DNA of 64,000 bases from CAIXSC01 sp046349915 (GTDB taxonomy: Bacteria; Planctomycetota; Planctomycetia; Pirellulales; Pirellulaceae). The stretch is taken from positions 1,364,001 to 1,428,000 of the forward strand of contig JAXMBL010000004.1 in NCBI GenBank assembly GCA_046349915.1, given 5' to 3'. The position numbers were made by a program, and so were the translations under genes. The notes below the pieces were generated by a model, which made no database searches, was not told where the DNA came from, and worked only from the letters and a program-made list of their open reading frames with translations. Below are positions 55,708 to 64,000 of the stretch, piece by piece; position 1 is the first letter of the stretch; every line of letters starts with the position of its first letter.

Positions 55708-56328
55708 ATGAGCAGTCCCAAGCGACAGGTAGCAAAAGCGGCGCAGCTCGCCGGAGGTATCGCGCTGGCTCTCGCGGCAAGTCTCTGGCAGACAACCGCC
55801 TATGCTCAGGGGCCAGCTCTGGTCGGTCCCACTCAGGCCTATGTCCCCGTGGCCCAGCCGGTTTACTATTCCAGCACGGTCCAGGCCCTGTACCCACCCG
55901 TGACCATTTGGAATTGGTGGCGTCCTCGGCCGGTGGTTGGCTACTACGGAACGACCGCGGTCGCTGTTCCCACAGCTGCCGCTCCCGTTACCGCGTATTA
56001 CGCTCCAACCGTGACGGCGGCCCCAGTCGTCAGTGCACCGGCGGTCGTCAACCCGCCCGTTTCCGCCTACTATTCGCCGCCCGCGGCAGTTGCTCCAACA
56101 ACCGCGTACTATCCCCCCGCGACGACAAATGCGCCGGTTTCGGTCTATTATCCGAGTACGGCGGTGGCGGCGCCAGTCGTTGCAGCCCCTGCTATGGCGG
56201 GTCCTACGGTCGTCTATCGGCCCATCGTTACTCCGCCGCAAACGTACCTCTACTCGCGAGGTCCGCTCGGTTTCCCGCGACTCGACCCGGTTCCCACGGC
56301 GCCGCTGGTGCCGGTCGTGATTCCGTAA
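55708..56328 (+). CDS. Exported low-complexity protein rich in Tyr, Pro, Ala and Val
   Basis: The ATG at 55708 gives 206 residues with a signal peptide (KRQVAKAAQLAGG... ending AYAQ, about residue 34). The mature part repeats short YY motifs: TAYYAP, SAYYSPP, TAYYPP, SVYYPS, spaced by Ala/Val/Pro runs, then a C-terminal RGPLGFPRLDPVP. Such Tyr-rich proteins are found in planctomycetes and could be crosslinked or surface-exposed; this is speculation. No enzymatic domain. It follows a 255-base gap with no other gene. Confidence 0.65.
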   Translation: MSSPKRQVAKAAQLAGGIALALAASLWQTTAYAQGPALVGPTQAYVPVAQPVYYSSTVQALYPPVTIWNWWRPRPVVGYYGTTAVAVPTAAAPVTAYYAPTVTAAPVVSAPAVVNPPVSAYYSPPAAVAPTTAYYPPATTNAPVSVYYPSTAVAAPVVAAPAMAGPTVVYRPIVTPPQTYLYSRGPLGFPRLDPVPTAPLVPVVIP

Positions 56329-56546
56329 GTTGGGATGACAAGGGCCCTACGCGGAGGCTCAGGCAAGCCCAGGGGACCAGCGAGGCACTAGCCGACCAGG
56401 CCACGGACGGTTATAGATGAGGAACTGTGTCGGCGATCGCCCCGGATTTGGGGCTCGAGCCGCGATGTGCTCGTCGTGAACTCCGGCACGTGGGCGATTG
56501 ACTCGCCGATTCAACGATTCGAGTTCCGGGCTTGATCGAGATCCTC

Positions 56547-58727
56547 ATGTCTGCCCCGCCTATTTTTTTGCCCGTCATCCAAGACGATCCCTCGGGATCA
56601 TCACGGCTGGCGGCCTTGCCTGTTCCCACCGATTCAACGGTGGCGCGGCGTCACTTGCCAATGACGCTCGCGGAAGCTCGTGAACGAGGTTGGAACGAGT
56701 TGGACGTCGTCATCATCACGGGCGACGCCTATATCGACCATCCCAGTTTCGCCATGGCGATTTTGGGACGCGTGCTGGAGGCGGGGGGATTCCGCGTCGG
56801 CATTGTGAGTCAGCCGGAATGGAAGAGCTGTGAGGACTGGCGGCGATTCGGCCGACCACGGCTCTTCTTCGGCATCAGTGCCGGCAACATGGACTCGATG
56901 ATCAATCACTACACGGCGAATCGCAAGGTGAGGAACAGCGACGCCTACTCGCCAGGCGGCCGGATCGGGCTGCGTCCTGATCGAGCCACGTTGGCCTACT
57001 GCCAACGAGCTCGTGAAGCGTATCCGGGCGTCCCCGTGATCGCGGGTGGAGTCGAAGCGTCGCTGCGCCGGTTGGCTCATTATGACTACTGGAGCGACAA
57101 GGTTCGTCGCTCGATCCTGCTCGACAGTAAAGCCGACTTGGTGGTGTACGGCATGGGCGAGTCCTCCATTCTGGAGATTGCCCGTCGACTCGACGCCGGT
57201 CAGACCGTACGCGACCTCCGCGATATGCGAGGCGTCGCCTACGCGCTGGGCGCGTCGGAGAAACCGCCAGCCGACGCGCTGGAGATTCCCAGTTTCGAGC
57301 AGGTTGCGAGTGACAAGCGAGCGTTCGCGGACGCCACGCGGATGATCCACAACGAGACCAATCCCTATAACGCGAAGCGGATTGTGCAGTGGCACGATCG
57401 GCAAGCGGTTGTTGCGAATGCGCCGCCGTTTCCGATCACTCAAGCGGCCATGGATCGAATCTACGGTCTCCCTTACACACGCAAGGCTCATCCGACGTAT
57501 CGCGAGCCGATCCCGGCATTCGACATGATCAAAGACTCGGTCACGATCATGCGCGGTTGCTTCGGCGGCTGTACGTTCTGTTCGATTACCACTCACCAAG
57601 GGCGAATCATTCAGTCTCGCAGCAAGGACTCGGTGATCGGCGAGATCCGCCGAATGGCGGACGATCCGACATTCAAGGGGACGGTCAGTGACATTGGCGG
57701 CCCGACGGCCAATATGTATCAGATGACGTGCACTCGGCCCGAGGTCGAGGCCGTTTGTCGGCGTCAATCTTGCGTGCATCCCACCATCTGCAAGCTGCTG
57801 GGGACCGACCACGGACCACTCGTCGACCTCATGCGCGAAGCGCGGCAGGTTCCGGGCGTGAAGAAGGTGTTGGTCGCCAGCGGTATCCGCATGGATCTCG
57901 CTCGCCGCTCGCCCGAATACATGCGAGAACTGGTCAAGCACCATGTGGGAGGGCACCTGAAGGTCGCCCCGGAACACACCGACCCGTCGGTGTTATCGCT
58001 CATGCGAAAGCCGAGCGGGGATGATTTTGAGAAGTTCGCCGAGGTCTTCCAGCGGGAGTCGACGAAAGCAGGTCGCAAGCAGTTCCTGGTGCCGTACTTT
58101 ATTGCGAGCCATCCAGGGAGCGACCTGAATGCGATGATCGACTTGGCGGTTTTTCTGAAGCGAAATGGATACAAGCCGGATCAAGTGCAAGACTTCATCC
58201 CGGCCCCGTTCGATGTGGCGACCGCCATGTACTACACGGGGATCGATCCGTTCACTCGCAAGCCTGTCCATATCGCGAAGCAACTTCGCGACCGCAAGAT
58301 GCAGCGGGCGCTGATGCAGTTCTTCAAGCCCGAGAATTACTTTGAAGTGCGTCAAGCCTTGCTGCAGGCCGGCCGTCAGGATCTGATTGGCTCGGGTTGT
58401 GATTGCTTGATCCCCGCTCAGGCGCCGCGCGAAGCGATCGAGAAACGCCGCGAAGATGCCAATCGGCGTTTCCAGGGCGACTACGTGCATCAGCCGGGCG
58501 GCTCGGCGAATCGTGCGGGAAATCGCGACAATAATCGCGACAACAATCGCGGCCGCGAGAATCGCCCCCAAGTCGGTGGTGGTCGATCAAACGGCGCTGA
58601 ACGCGGCGGCAATGTACGCGGCGGTAATGAGCTTAACGCCAGCGAACGCGGCAAGCGTGAGTCACGGCATGCGCCGGGCCCTGGATATCGTCCCGGTCGA
58701 CGTTCCACTCGCAAAAAGAAACGGTAG
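56547..58727 (+). CDS. ygiQ: YgiQ-family radical SAM protein with arginine/glycine-rich tail
   Basis: The ATG at 56547 (MSAPPIF) gives 726 residues. The N-terminal B12-binding-like UPF0313 region includes GDAYIDHPSF and GGVEASLRRLAHYDYW. The radical SAM cluster is C338-x3-C342-x2-C345 in RGCFGGCTFC. Further blocks are GGPTANMY, VAPEHT and the C-terminal DFIPAPFDVATAMYYTG. The reaction of YgiQ is not established. After about residue 650 there is a disordered tail rich in R, G and N (GNRDNNRDNNRGRENR, then GGNVRGG) ending in basic residues, which suggests RNA or nucleic-acid contact. It is 7 bases upstream of the Hsp70-like gene. Confidence 0.92.
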   Translation: MSAPPIFLPVIQDDPSGSSRLAALPVPTDSTVARRHLPMTLAEARERGWNELDVVIITGDAYIDHPSFAMAILGRVLEAGGFRVGIVSQPEWKSCEDWRRFGRPRLFFGISAGNMDSMINHYTANRKVRNSDAYSPGGRIGLRPDRATLAYCQRAREAYPGVPVIAGGVEASLRRLAHYDYWSDKVRRSILLDSKADLVVYGMGESSILEIARRLDAGQTVRDLRDMRGVAYALGASEKPPADALEIPSFEQVASDKRAFADATRMIHNETNPYNAKRIVQWHDRQAVVANAPPFPITQAAMDRIYGLPYTRKAHPTYREPIPAFDMIKDSVTIMRGCFGGCTFCSITTHQGRIIQSRSKDSVIGEIRRMADDPTFKGTVSDIGGPTANMYQMTCTRPEVEAVCRRQSCVHPTICKLLGTDHGPLVDLMREARQVPGVKKVLVASGIRMDLARRSPEYMRELVKHHVGGHLKVAPEHTDPSVLSLMRKPSGDDFEKFAEVFQRESTKAGRKQFLVPYFIASHPGSDLNAMIDLAVFLKRNGYKPDQVQDFIPAPFDVATAMYYTGIDPFTRKPVHIAKQLRDRKMQRALMQFFKPENYFEVRQALLQAGRQDLIGSGCDCLIPAQAPREAIEKRREDANRRFQGDYVHQPGGSANRAGNRDNNRDNNRGRENRPQVGGGRSNGAERGGNVRGGNELNASERGKRESRHAPGPGYRPGRRSTRKKKR

Positions 58728-58734
58728 TCGCGAC

Positions 58735-61596
58735 ATGGCCGCCGCCGATCCTTCGCTGGAGCCAATTCCCAGTCGATTCGTCGTTGGGATGGATTTGGGC
58801 ACGACCAATTCGGCGGTCGCTTACGTCGACACGCTCGAAAAACCGTGGCAGGTGCGAGTCTTGCCAGTACCGCAGTTGGTGGCCGCCGGGCAAGTGGAAC
58901 CGCGTGAGACTCTTCCCTCCTTCCACTATCAGCCCGCGGCCGCGGAGGTCGCTGGCGGTGGACTTCGCCTGCCTTGGCGGCGGGAATCTCCCACGTTTGC
59001 CGTCGGAATGTACGCTCGCGACCAGGGATCGCTCGTTTCGGGCCGGATGATTGCGTCCGCCAAATCGTGGCTGTGTCACGGAGGCGTGGACCGGCGAGCA
59101 TCGATCTTGCCCTGGCACGCTGCTGAAGATATCGAGCGACTATCGCCCGTCGAGGTCAGCGCCAGCTATCTGCGGCACGTGCGCGAAGCCTGGAACTCGC
59201 AGCACTCCGATGATCCACTCGAATTTCAAGACTTCGTACTCACTCTGCCTGCGTCGTTCGATGAGGTGGCTCGCGAGTTAACGATCGAAGCGGCGGCCGC
59301 GGCCGGGTTGCCTCGAGTGGTGTTGATTGAGGAACCACAGGCCGCCTTCTATGCTTGGCTTGGGCGACATCCTCAAGACTGGCAAAGCTTGGTTGCGCCG
59401 GGACAGACGATCTTGGTGTGTGATATCGGCGGCGGCACCTCGGATTTCACGTTGATTCGAGTGCGGAGCGGCGAGGGGAACAAGGTTCAGTTTCATCGCG
59501 TGGCCGTGGGGGAACACTTGATTCTCGGCGGCGATAACCTCGACTTGGCTCTCGCGCATCATCTTGAGCGTCGAGTGGCTGGAGGTGAACCGCTGAGTCC
59601 GCGGCAGTGGGATGTGTTGGTGCGAGCCTGCCGGCGAGTGAAGGAAGAGCTGTTGGGAAACGAGGAACTCGCCGAGTTCACCGTGAATCTGCCTGGTTCC
59701 GGTTCGAAGCTGGTCGGCGGCGGTTTGCGAATTCAGGTGACGCGCGACGAGGTGCGTGAAGTATTGATCGAAGGGTTCTTCCCACGAGTGGAGCTTTCGG
59801 CGCGACCCGAGACGCGTCGTTCGGGCTTTCAAGAGTTCGGTCTGCCCTATGCCGCCGACCCCGCAATCACTCGACACCTCGCCTCGTTTCTGACGTCGCA
59901 TCGTCATGCGGGACAAGGCATGGGAGAAGTGAATGAGCCAAACGCTTCCGCGTCGAGCGTCGATCCTGCTCGACCAGACATCATTCTGTTTAACGGAGGC
60001 GTGTTTGAGTCGGCGGCGATCCAGCGTCGTGTGATCGAGTGCCTTGAGAAGTGGTTTCGTACTCCGGCAACTCCGAATTGGACGCCTCAGGTTCTGGCGC
60101 ATGATCGGCTGGATCTGGAGGTAGCTCGCGGCGCCGCCTACTACGGTATGGTGCGACGTGGCGAGGGCGTCAAGATCACGGCGAATCTCGCTCGCTCTTA
60201 CTACTTGGGTGTCGCGCCCGAGGGATCTGACGCGGGGCGATCGCGGGCGATTTGCTTGTTGCCTGGCAATGCCGAGCCGGGGCAGGACTTTCACTTGGCG
60301 GATCGCCGGTTCGAACTGTTAGTCTCGCAGCCCGTCGAGTTTCCTCTGTACGTGTCGAGCACTCGGTTGGCGGACCGACCGGGAACTCTGTTGGACGTCG
60401 ACTTGGAACAGATGCGTGCGCTGCCGCCGATTCGTACAGCGCTGCGCACTCGCCGCCGCGCCGATGCGGATGTGGCTTCCGTGGAGTTGCACGCGAAGTT
60501 GACGGAAATCGGCACCGTTGATCTGTGGTGCGCCGAAGTTGCGGGAAGTCGGCAGTGGCGATTACAGTTCGACGTTCGCAGCGCGACGGAAACGGACCGC
60601 GACGCCCATGCTTCGGCCGCGGAATCCGAAGGGGTGCTCGACGAACAAGTCTGGTCCGATTGTTGTGCGATTCTGGAACAGACCTTTGGGCCTCAGGGAA
60701 GTCTTTCGCCCGAGGGACTTATTAAGGCACTTGTCGAGGCCGCGGGAGTGGAGCGTTCGCAGTGGCCGACGTCGCTTCTCCGGCGAATCGCCGAATGTCT
60801 CTTGGAAAATGAAGCGGGGCGACAACGCTCGCCGCTCCATGAAGCTCGTTGGTTAAACTTACTGGGATATGGCTTGCGGCCAGGCTACGGGTTGGCGGTT
60901 GATGATTGGCGCGTCGCTGAAACTTGGAAGCAGGTGCAAGGGAAGCTGGCGCATGGAGCGGCCGCGGGTCGGACTGAATCGCTCATTCTGTGGCGTCGAG
61001 TCGCCGGGGGGCTTTCGGCGGGTCAACAGCGCGCGGTCGCGGAGCCGTTGTTGGTGCCGATTCGCGCTTTGCATCGTCGCCTGACGACGGGCAAGGATCG
61101 CAGTGGAGATGTTGCGTTCAGTCCCCACGAAGCCACGGAGACGTGGCGCTTGTTGGGTTCGCTTGAACTCTTGCCTGTCGGGTTGAAGCATGAGCTTGGT
61201 CGAATGATCGTCGACTTGCTGCCCAAACGCAAACTCGCCGCACTGCGTCCCTCGTTGATCTGGGCCTTGGGCCGAATCGGTTCGCGTCAGCCTGTCTACG
61301 GTCCGCTCAATACGGTGGTTGCTGTCGAGGTGGCTCGACAGTGGCTGAATGCGCTCTTGAATGACGAGCCGGTCGAGCCAGCGGTCCCGTTGGCCGTGGC
61401 CCTGTTGGCTCGACGCACGGGCGATCGATACCGGGATCTGTCGGCCGAAGATCGTCGTCGCGCAGTCGATTGGTTGACGGCCCAGCAATCGCCGGCACAC
61501 TATCGGCAATTGGTTGAGGAAGGCGGCCGGCTAGACGTGGAAGAGCAAGGACGAGTGTTCGGCGAATCGCTGCCGGTGGGGCTGCGGATCGCTTGA
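58735..61596 (+). CDS. Hsp70-like ATPase with a non-canonical C-terminal half
   Basis: The ATG at 58735 gives 953 residues; longer frames overlap ygiQ. The actin/Hsp70 ATPase fold is complete: phosphate-1 D20-L-G-T-T-N-S, phosphate-2 around D230 (VCDIGGGTSDF), the EEPQAAFYAW segment, and an adenosine-type loop ILFNGGVFES. After about residue 520 the usual DnaK substrate-binding beta-sandwich is not evident. Instead there is a long, mainly helical region (DUF3731-like; WRRVAGGLSAGQQRAVAEPLL, LRPSLIWALGRIGSRQPVYGP). No dnaJ or grpE is near. It probably is a specialised chaperone-like protein; clients are not known. Confidence 0.85.
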   Translation: MAAADPSLEPIPSRFVVGMDLGTTNSAVAYVDTLEKPWQVRVLPVPQLVAAGQVEPRETLPSFHYQPAAAEVAGGGLRLPWRRESPTFAVGMYARDQGSLVSGRMIASAKSWLCHGGVDRRASILPWHAAEDIERLSPVEVSASYLRHVREAWNSQHSDDPLEFQDFVLTLPASFDEVARELTIEAAAAAGLPRVVLIEEPQAAFYAWLGRHPQDWQSLVAPGQTILVCDIGGGTSDFTLIRVRSGEGNKVQFHRVAVGEHLILGGDNLDLALAHHLERRVAGGEPLSPRQWDVLVRACRRVKEELLGNEELAEFTVNLPGSGSKLVGGGLRIQVTRDEVREVLIEGFFPRVELSARPETRRSGFQEFGLPYAADPAITRHLASFLTSHRHAGQGMGEVNEPNASASSVDPARPDIILFNGGVFESAAIQRRVIECLEKWFRTPATPNWTPQVLAHDRLDLEVARGAAYYGMVRRGEGVKITANLARSYYLGVAPEGSDAGRSRAICLLPGNAEPGQDFHLADRRFELLVSQPVEFPLYVSSTRLADRPGTLLDVDLEQMRALPPIRTALRTRRRADADVASVELHAKLTEIGTVDLWCAEVAGSRQWRLQFDVRSATETDRDAHASAAESEGVLDEQVWSDCCAILEQTFGPQGSLSPEGLIKALVEAAGVERSQWPTSLLRRIAECLLENEAGRQRSPLHEARWLNLLGYGLRPGYGLAVDDWRVAETWKQVQGKLAHGAAAGRTESLILWRRVAGGLSAGQQRAVAEPLLVPIRALHRRLTTGKDRSGDVAFSPHEATETWRLLGSLELLPVGLKHELGRMIVDLLPKRKLAALRPSLIWALGRIGSRQPVYGPLNTVVAVEVARQWLNALLNDEPVEPAVPLAVALLARRTGDRYRDLSAEDRRRAVDWLTAQQSPAHYRQLVEEGGRLDVEEQGRVFGESLPVGLRIA

Positions 61597-61620
61597 TTCT
61601 CGCGGGCTGAAGTCTGACTC

Positions 61621-62109
61621 ATGAGGAACACCGGTGTGACTCCGCTACCTAGCTTCAATCTCGCTCAGAACCCGCCCGCTTTGTTGTCGGAATACCGTGT
61701 GGTGATTGAGCAACCGGTTCAGTGGGGCGAGCAAGACGCGTTTGGGCACGTGAACAATGTGACTCATTTTCGCTGGTTCGAGTCGGCTCGCGTCGCTTAT
61801 CTCGAATGCCTGGGGATGCAGTACATGACATCGCCCGAGGGGAAAGGGCTGATTCTGGCCGCGATCAACTGCAACTATCGGCGACAAATCAAGTATCCCG
61901 ACGCCGTATTCGTGGGTTGCCGAGTCACTCGCATGGGAAATGCGAGCATGACGATCGCCCATGCGGTCTATAGCAAGCGAGATGGGGCGATTGCCGCAGA
62001 CGGAGACTCAGTGGTCGTGATGTTCGACTACGTCACGCAAAAATCTCGGCGAGTGCCCGAGGAGCTACGCGAGGCGATTTCTAGACTCGAAGGCCGCGCC
62101 TTCGAGTGA
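61621..62109 (+). CDS. Hotdog-fold acyl-CoA thioesterase (4HBT family)
   Basis: A 162-residue protein with the 4HBT signature VQWGEQDAFGHVNNVTHFRW, in which the Asp and nearby His/Asn are the usual active-site residues, then FESARVAYL and late strands (VGCRVTRMGNASMTIAHAVY). It should hydrolyse a thioester such as an acyl-CoA; the chain is unknown. It is 24 bases after the Hsp70-like gene. Its last codons form a perfect 9-bp hairpin (62085-62093 with 62099-62107) overlapping the stop, without a T-run. Confidence 0.9.
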   Translation: MRNTGVTPLPSFNLAQNPPALLSEYRVVIEQPVQWGEQDAFGHVNNVTHFRWFESARVAYLECLGMQYMTSPEGKGLILAAINCNYRRQIKYPDAVFVGCRVTRMGNASMTIAHAVYSKRDGAIAADGDSVVVMFDYVTQKSRRVPEELREAISRLEGRAFE

Positions 62110-62185
62110 TCCCAGGTGGGCTGTCCGACTTGTTCGGTAGTGCTAAGGGCGTGAATTCAGTGGGTGGAATGCGGATGGTGATGGG

Positions 62186-62203
62186 ACCACGAATCGCACG
62201 AAT
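62186..62203. repeat. Dispersed copy of the left arm of the 237-bp array unit
   Basis: Together with the five bases before it, this repeats the GATGGGACCACGAATCGC start of the array units at 42401-44000. It is in the 330-base gap 62110-62439 upstream of the last gene, where no gene was recognised. Confidence 0.75.
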
Positions 62204-62439
62204 GGGGGCGGAACACTGATCTTCGCTGATCGTCACTGATTTAGTTGATTCAGCCTGGTCAGTTGCGATCGGGTTGGCGCCAAGAGGGGCCTGGGTTGTG
62301 AGTTCAAATCAGTGAGCACGCCCCTTCCGCAGTTGCACGACGCGGGCTGCGAGACTATCAATGTCTGTCTATGCTTAGCGGTCTCGTCGTTTCCCGAGAG
62401 GGAGCGACCGACGTTTCTCGAACCTTGCAGGATTACTTC

Positions 62440-64000
62440 ATGTTTCGTGGATTTGTCTGTTTGTTGATGCTCTGTTTGTTGACGACGGTCGCTCAAGCGC
62501 AGCCGGGGACGAAAGGGAAAAAGAAGAAGGAAGCGGCGCCTGGGCCGGAGATCCCAGACCCACCCGCGACGCCAGTCGACAAAATCAAGGTCGCCAAAGG
62601 CTTTCAGGTCGAATTGCTGTACTCGGTTCCCAAGGATGTCGAGGGTTCATGGGTCAACATGTGCGTGACCCCTGACGGTCGGCTGATTGTCTCGGACCAA
62701 TACGGCGGCTTGTTCAAGGTGACTCCGCCGAAACTGGGCGGCAAAGCGATCGAAACCAAGGTCGAGAAGATCGCCGTGGACATCGGTGAGGCTCAAGGAT
62801 TGCTCTGGGCCTTCGACAGTTTGTATGTCGTCGTCAATCGCGGGCAGAAGTACGACAGCGGGCTGTACCGTGTGCGCGATACCAATGGTGATGGCGAACT
62901 GGATAAGGTCGACACGCTACGATTGCTGCCGGGAAGCGGGGGCGAGCACGGTCCACATGCCGTGTTGCTAACGCCGGACAAGAAGTCGTTGTATGTGGTT
63001 TGCGGTAATCAGTCGAAGATGACGGAGTTGGCGGGTTCGCGAGTTCCGCGACTCTGGGGTGAAGATCACCTGCTGCCTCGTATGCCGGATGGTCGAGGCT
63101 TCATGCGAGGTGTGTTGGGACCAGGCGGCTGCATTTACCAAGTCGATCCCGAAGGGAAGAATTGGGAGTTAGTCGGCACGGGATTCCGCAATCAATTTGA
63201 CGCGGCGGTAAATCGTCACGGCGACCTGTTCTCGTACGATGCCGACATGGAATGGGACATGAATACGCCGTGGTATCGGCCGACTCGTGTCTGTCTGGTT
63301 TCGAGCGGCGCCGAGTTCGGTTGGCGAAATGGCGCGGGCAAGTGGCCTGCTTACTATCCCGATAGCTTGCCCGCGATCGCGAATGTCGGTCCCGGTTCAC
63401 CCACGGGAATCGTCTTCGGTTACGGCGCCAAGTTCCCCGCGAAGTACCAGGATGCTCTGTACATTTGCGATTGGAGCTACGGCAAGCTGTATGCGGTGCA
63501 TATGGACGCCAAGGGGGCGGCGTATTCAGGCATGCTGGAAGAGTTTGTCACGGGCAGTCCCCTGCCCCTGACCGATGTCGTCGTCAATCCGCAAGATGGC
63601 GCCTTGTACTTCGCGATCGGTGGACGACGAACCAAGTCGGGACTTTACCGAGTCACCTACACCGGCAGTGAATCGACGGCGCCTGCTCAATCCGCTGATT
63701 CGCCCGAAGTCGTGGAAGCTCGTGGTCTGCGTCGCAAGCTCGAGTCTTTCCATGGTCGTAAGGATGACGCGGCGCTCGATGCTGCCTGGCCGCACTTGGG
63801 GAGTCCTGACCGTTTCATTCGATTTGCGGCGCGAGTGGCGATCGAGCATCAGGATGTCGCCAAGTGGCGCGAGCGAGCGCTCGCCGAGACCGATCCTACC
63901 AAGTCGATCGCCGCCCTGCTGGCTTTGGCTCGCGCGGGTGGAACTGATCCATTCCACCGACCCAGCGATGCGGCGCCGGCTGATGCGGCTTTGCGAGGCC
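62440..64000 (+). CDS. Exported PVC-type beta-propeller (sorbosone-dehydrogenase-like) protein, 3' end outside window
   Basis: The ATG at 62440 starts a signal peptide (FRGFVCLLMLCLLTTVAQA) followed by a lysine-rich linker (TKGKKKKEA). About 520 residues are visible. The propeller start KIKVAKGFQVELLYSVP, then WVNMCVTPDGRLIVSDQ, LYRVRDTNGDGELDKVD, GEHGPHAVLLTPDKK, GPGGCIYQVDPEG, FRNQFDAAVNRHGDLFSYDADMEWD and ICDWSYGKLYAVH match the PVC-group glucose/sorbosone-dehydrogenase-like family. A helical HEAT-like part begins near residue 435. In full-length members a cytochrome c domain usually follows; that end is beyond the window. Oxidation of a carbohydrate is inferred. Confidence 0.88.
   Translation, partial: MFRGFVCLLMLCLLTTVAQAQPGTKGKKKKEAAPGPEIPDPPATPVDKIKVAKGFQVELLYSVPKDVEGSWVNMCVTPDGRLIVSDQYGGLFKVTPPKLGGKAIETKVEKIAVDIGEAQGLLWAFDSLYVVVNRGQKYDSGLYRVRDTNGDGELDKVDTLRLLPGSGGEHGPHAVLLTPDKKSLYVVCGNQSKMTELAGSRVPRLWGEDHLLPRMPDGRGFMRGVLGPGGCIYQVDPEGKNWELVGTGFRNQFDAAVNRHGDLFSYDADMEWDMNTPWYRPTRVCLVSSGAEFGWRNGAGKWPAYYPDSLPAIANVGPGSPTGIVFGYGAKFPAKYQDALYICDWSYGKLYAVHMDAKGAAYSGMLEEFVTGSPLPLTDVVVNPQDGALYFAIGGRRTKSGLYRVTYTGSESTAPAQSADSPEVVEARGLRRKLESFHGRKDDAALDAAWPHLGSPDRFIRFAARVAIEHQDVAKWRERALAETDPTKSIAALLALARAGGTDPFHRPSDAAPADAALRG

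Noticed and set aside
56634..57977. 447-codon frame opposite ygiQ
   Set aside because: Antisense shadow of a well-supported radical SAM gene.
62085..62107. Terminator at the end of the thioesterase gene
   Set aside because: The 9-bp hairpin is perfect but lies inside the coding end and has no T-run.

Overview
The window comes from a GC-rich planctomycete, most likely of the Pirellula/Rhodopirellula kind. Support for this: two DUF1501 proteins with Tat signals, a DUF1549/DUF1553 (PSCyt) protein next to one of them, a PVC-type beta-propeller protein running off the right edge, a giant multi-domain surface protein at the left edge, an EF-G of the spdEFG1 / mitochondrial-EFG1 type, a HTH-receiver fusion regulator, and families of short dispersed repeats. 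No rRNA, tRNA, CRISPR array, transposase or phage gene was recognised.

Layout. 1-9985: 3' part of a giant secreted or surface protein (PPC, Calx-beta, EF-hand-like loops, SdrD-B-like, cadherin-like, DUF11, RTX-like end). 10045-21385 (minus): tetR, membrane-fusion protein, an RND pump gene fused in frame to a complete secreted beta-helix protein, then a LarA-like (DUF2088) protein, a YgfZ-type folate-binding protein and a rhomboid protease. 21504-24722 (plus): HD-domain protein and fusA. 24723-25373: repeat-filled gap. 25374-31052 (plus): Tat-exported hydroxypyruvate-isomerase-like protein, secreted TIM-barrel-like protein, tandem class II aldolase and benzoylformate-decarboxylase-like enzyme, tightly packed. 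31169-36719: TauE/SafE permease, orphan secretin-motif protein, FIST sensor, PL10 pectate lyase, and a hendecad-repeat coiled-coil protein.

36961-40858 (minus): a DUF1549/DUF1553 plus DUF1501 pair. 41054-42361: PQQ-like propeller. 42371-44095: about eight copies of a roughly 237-bp tandem repeat, including a mosaic unit that carries a broken copy of the 5' end of the next gene. 44291-49794: FlgI-like/HEAT lipoprotein directly followed by smc. 50430-51002: HTH-receiver regulator. 51154-55452 (minus): small exported protein, DapA-family enzyme, MFS transporter, DUF1501. 55708-62109 (plus): P/Y-rich exported protein, YgiQ radical SAM protein, Hsp70-like ATPase, thioesterase. 62440-end: PVC propeller protein (partial).

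The strongest points for follow-up are the RND/beta-helix fusion (13603-19398), the tandem array with its mosaic duplication of the downstream gene start (42371-44095), the 11-residue repeat protein (35646-36719), and the FlgI-like domain moved into a HEAT lipoprotein beside smc. None of these is shown to be a new system by sequence alone. All calls rest on reading motifs by eye; no database search was run.
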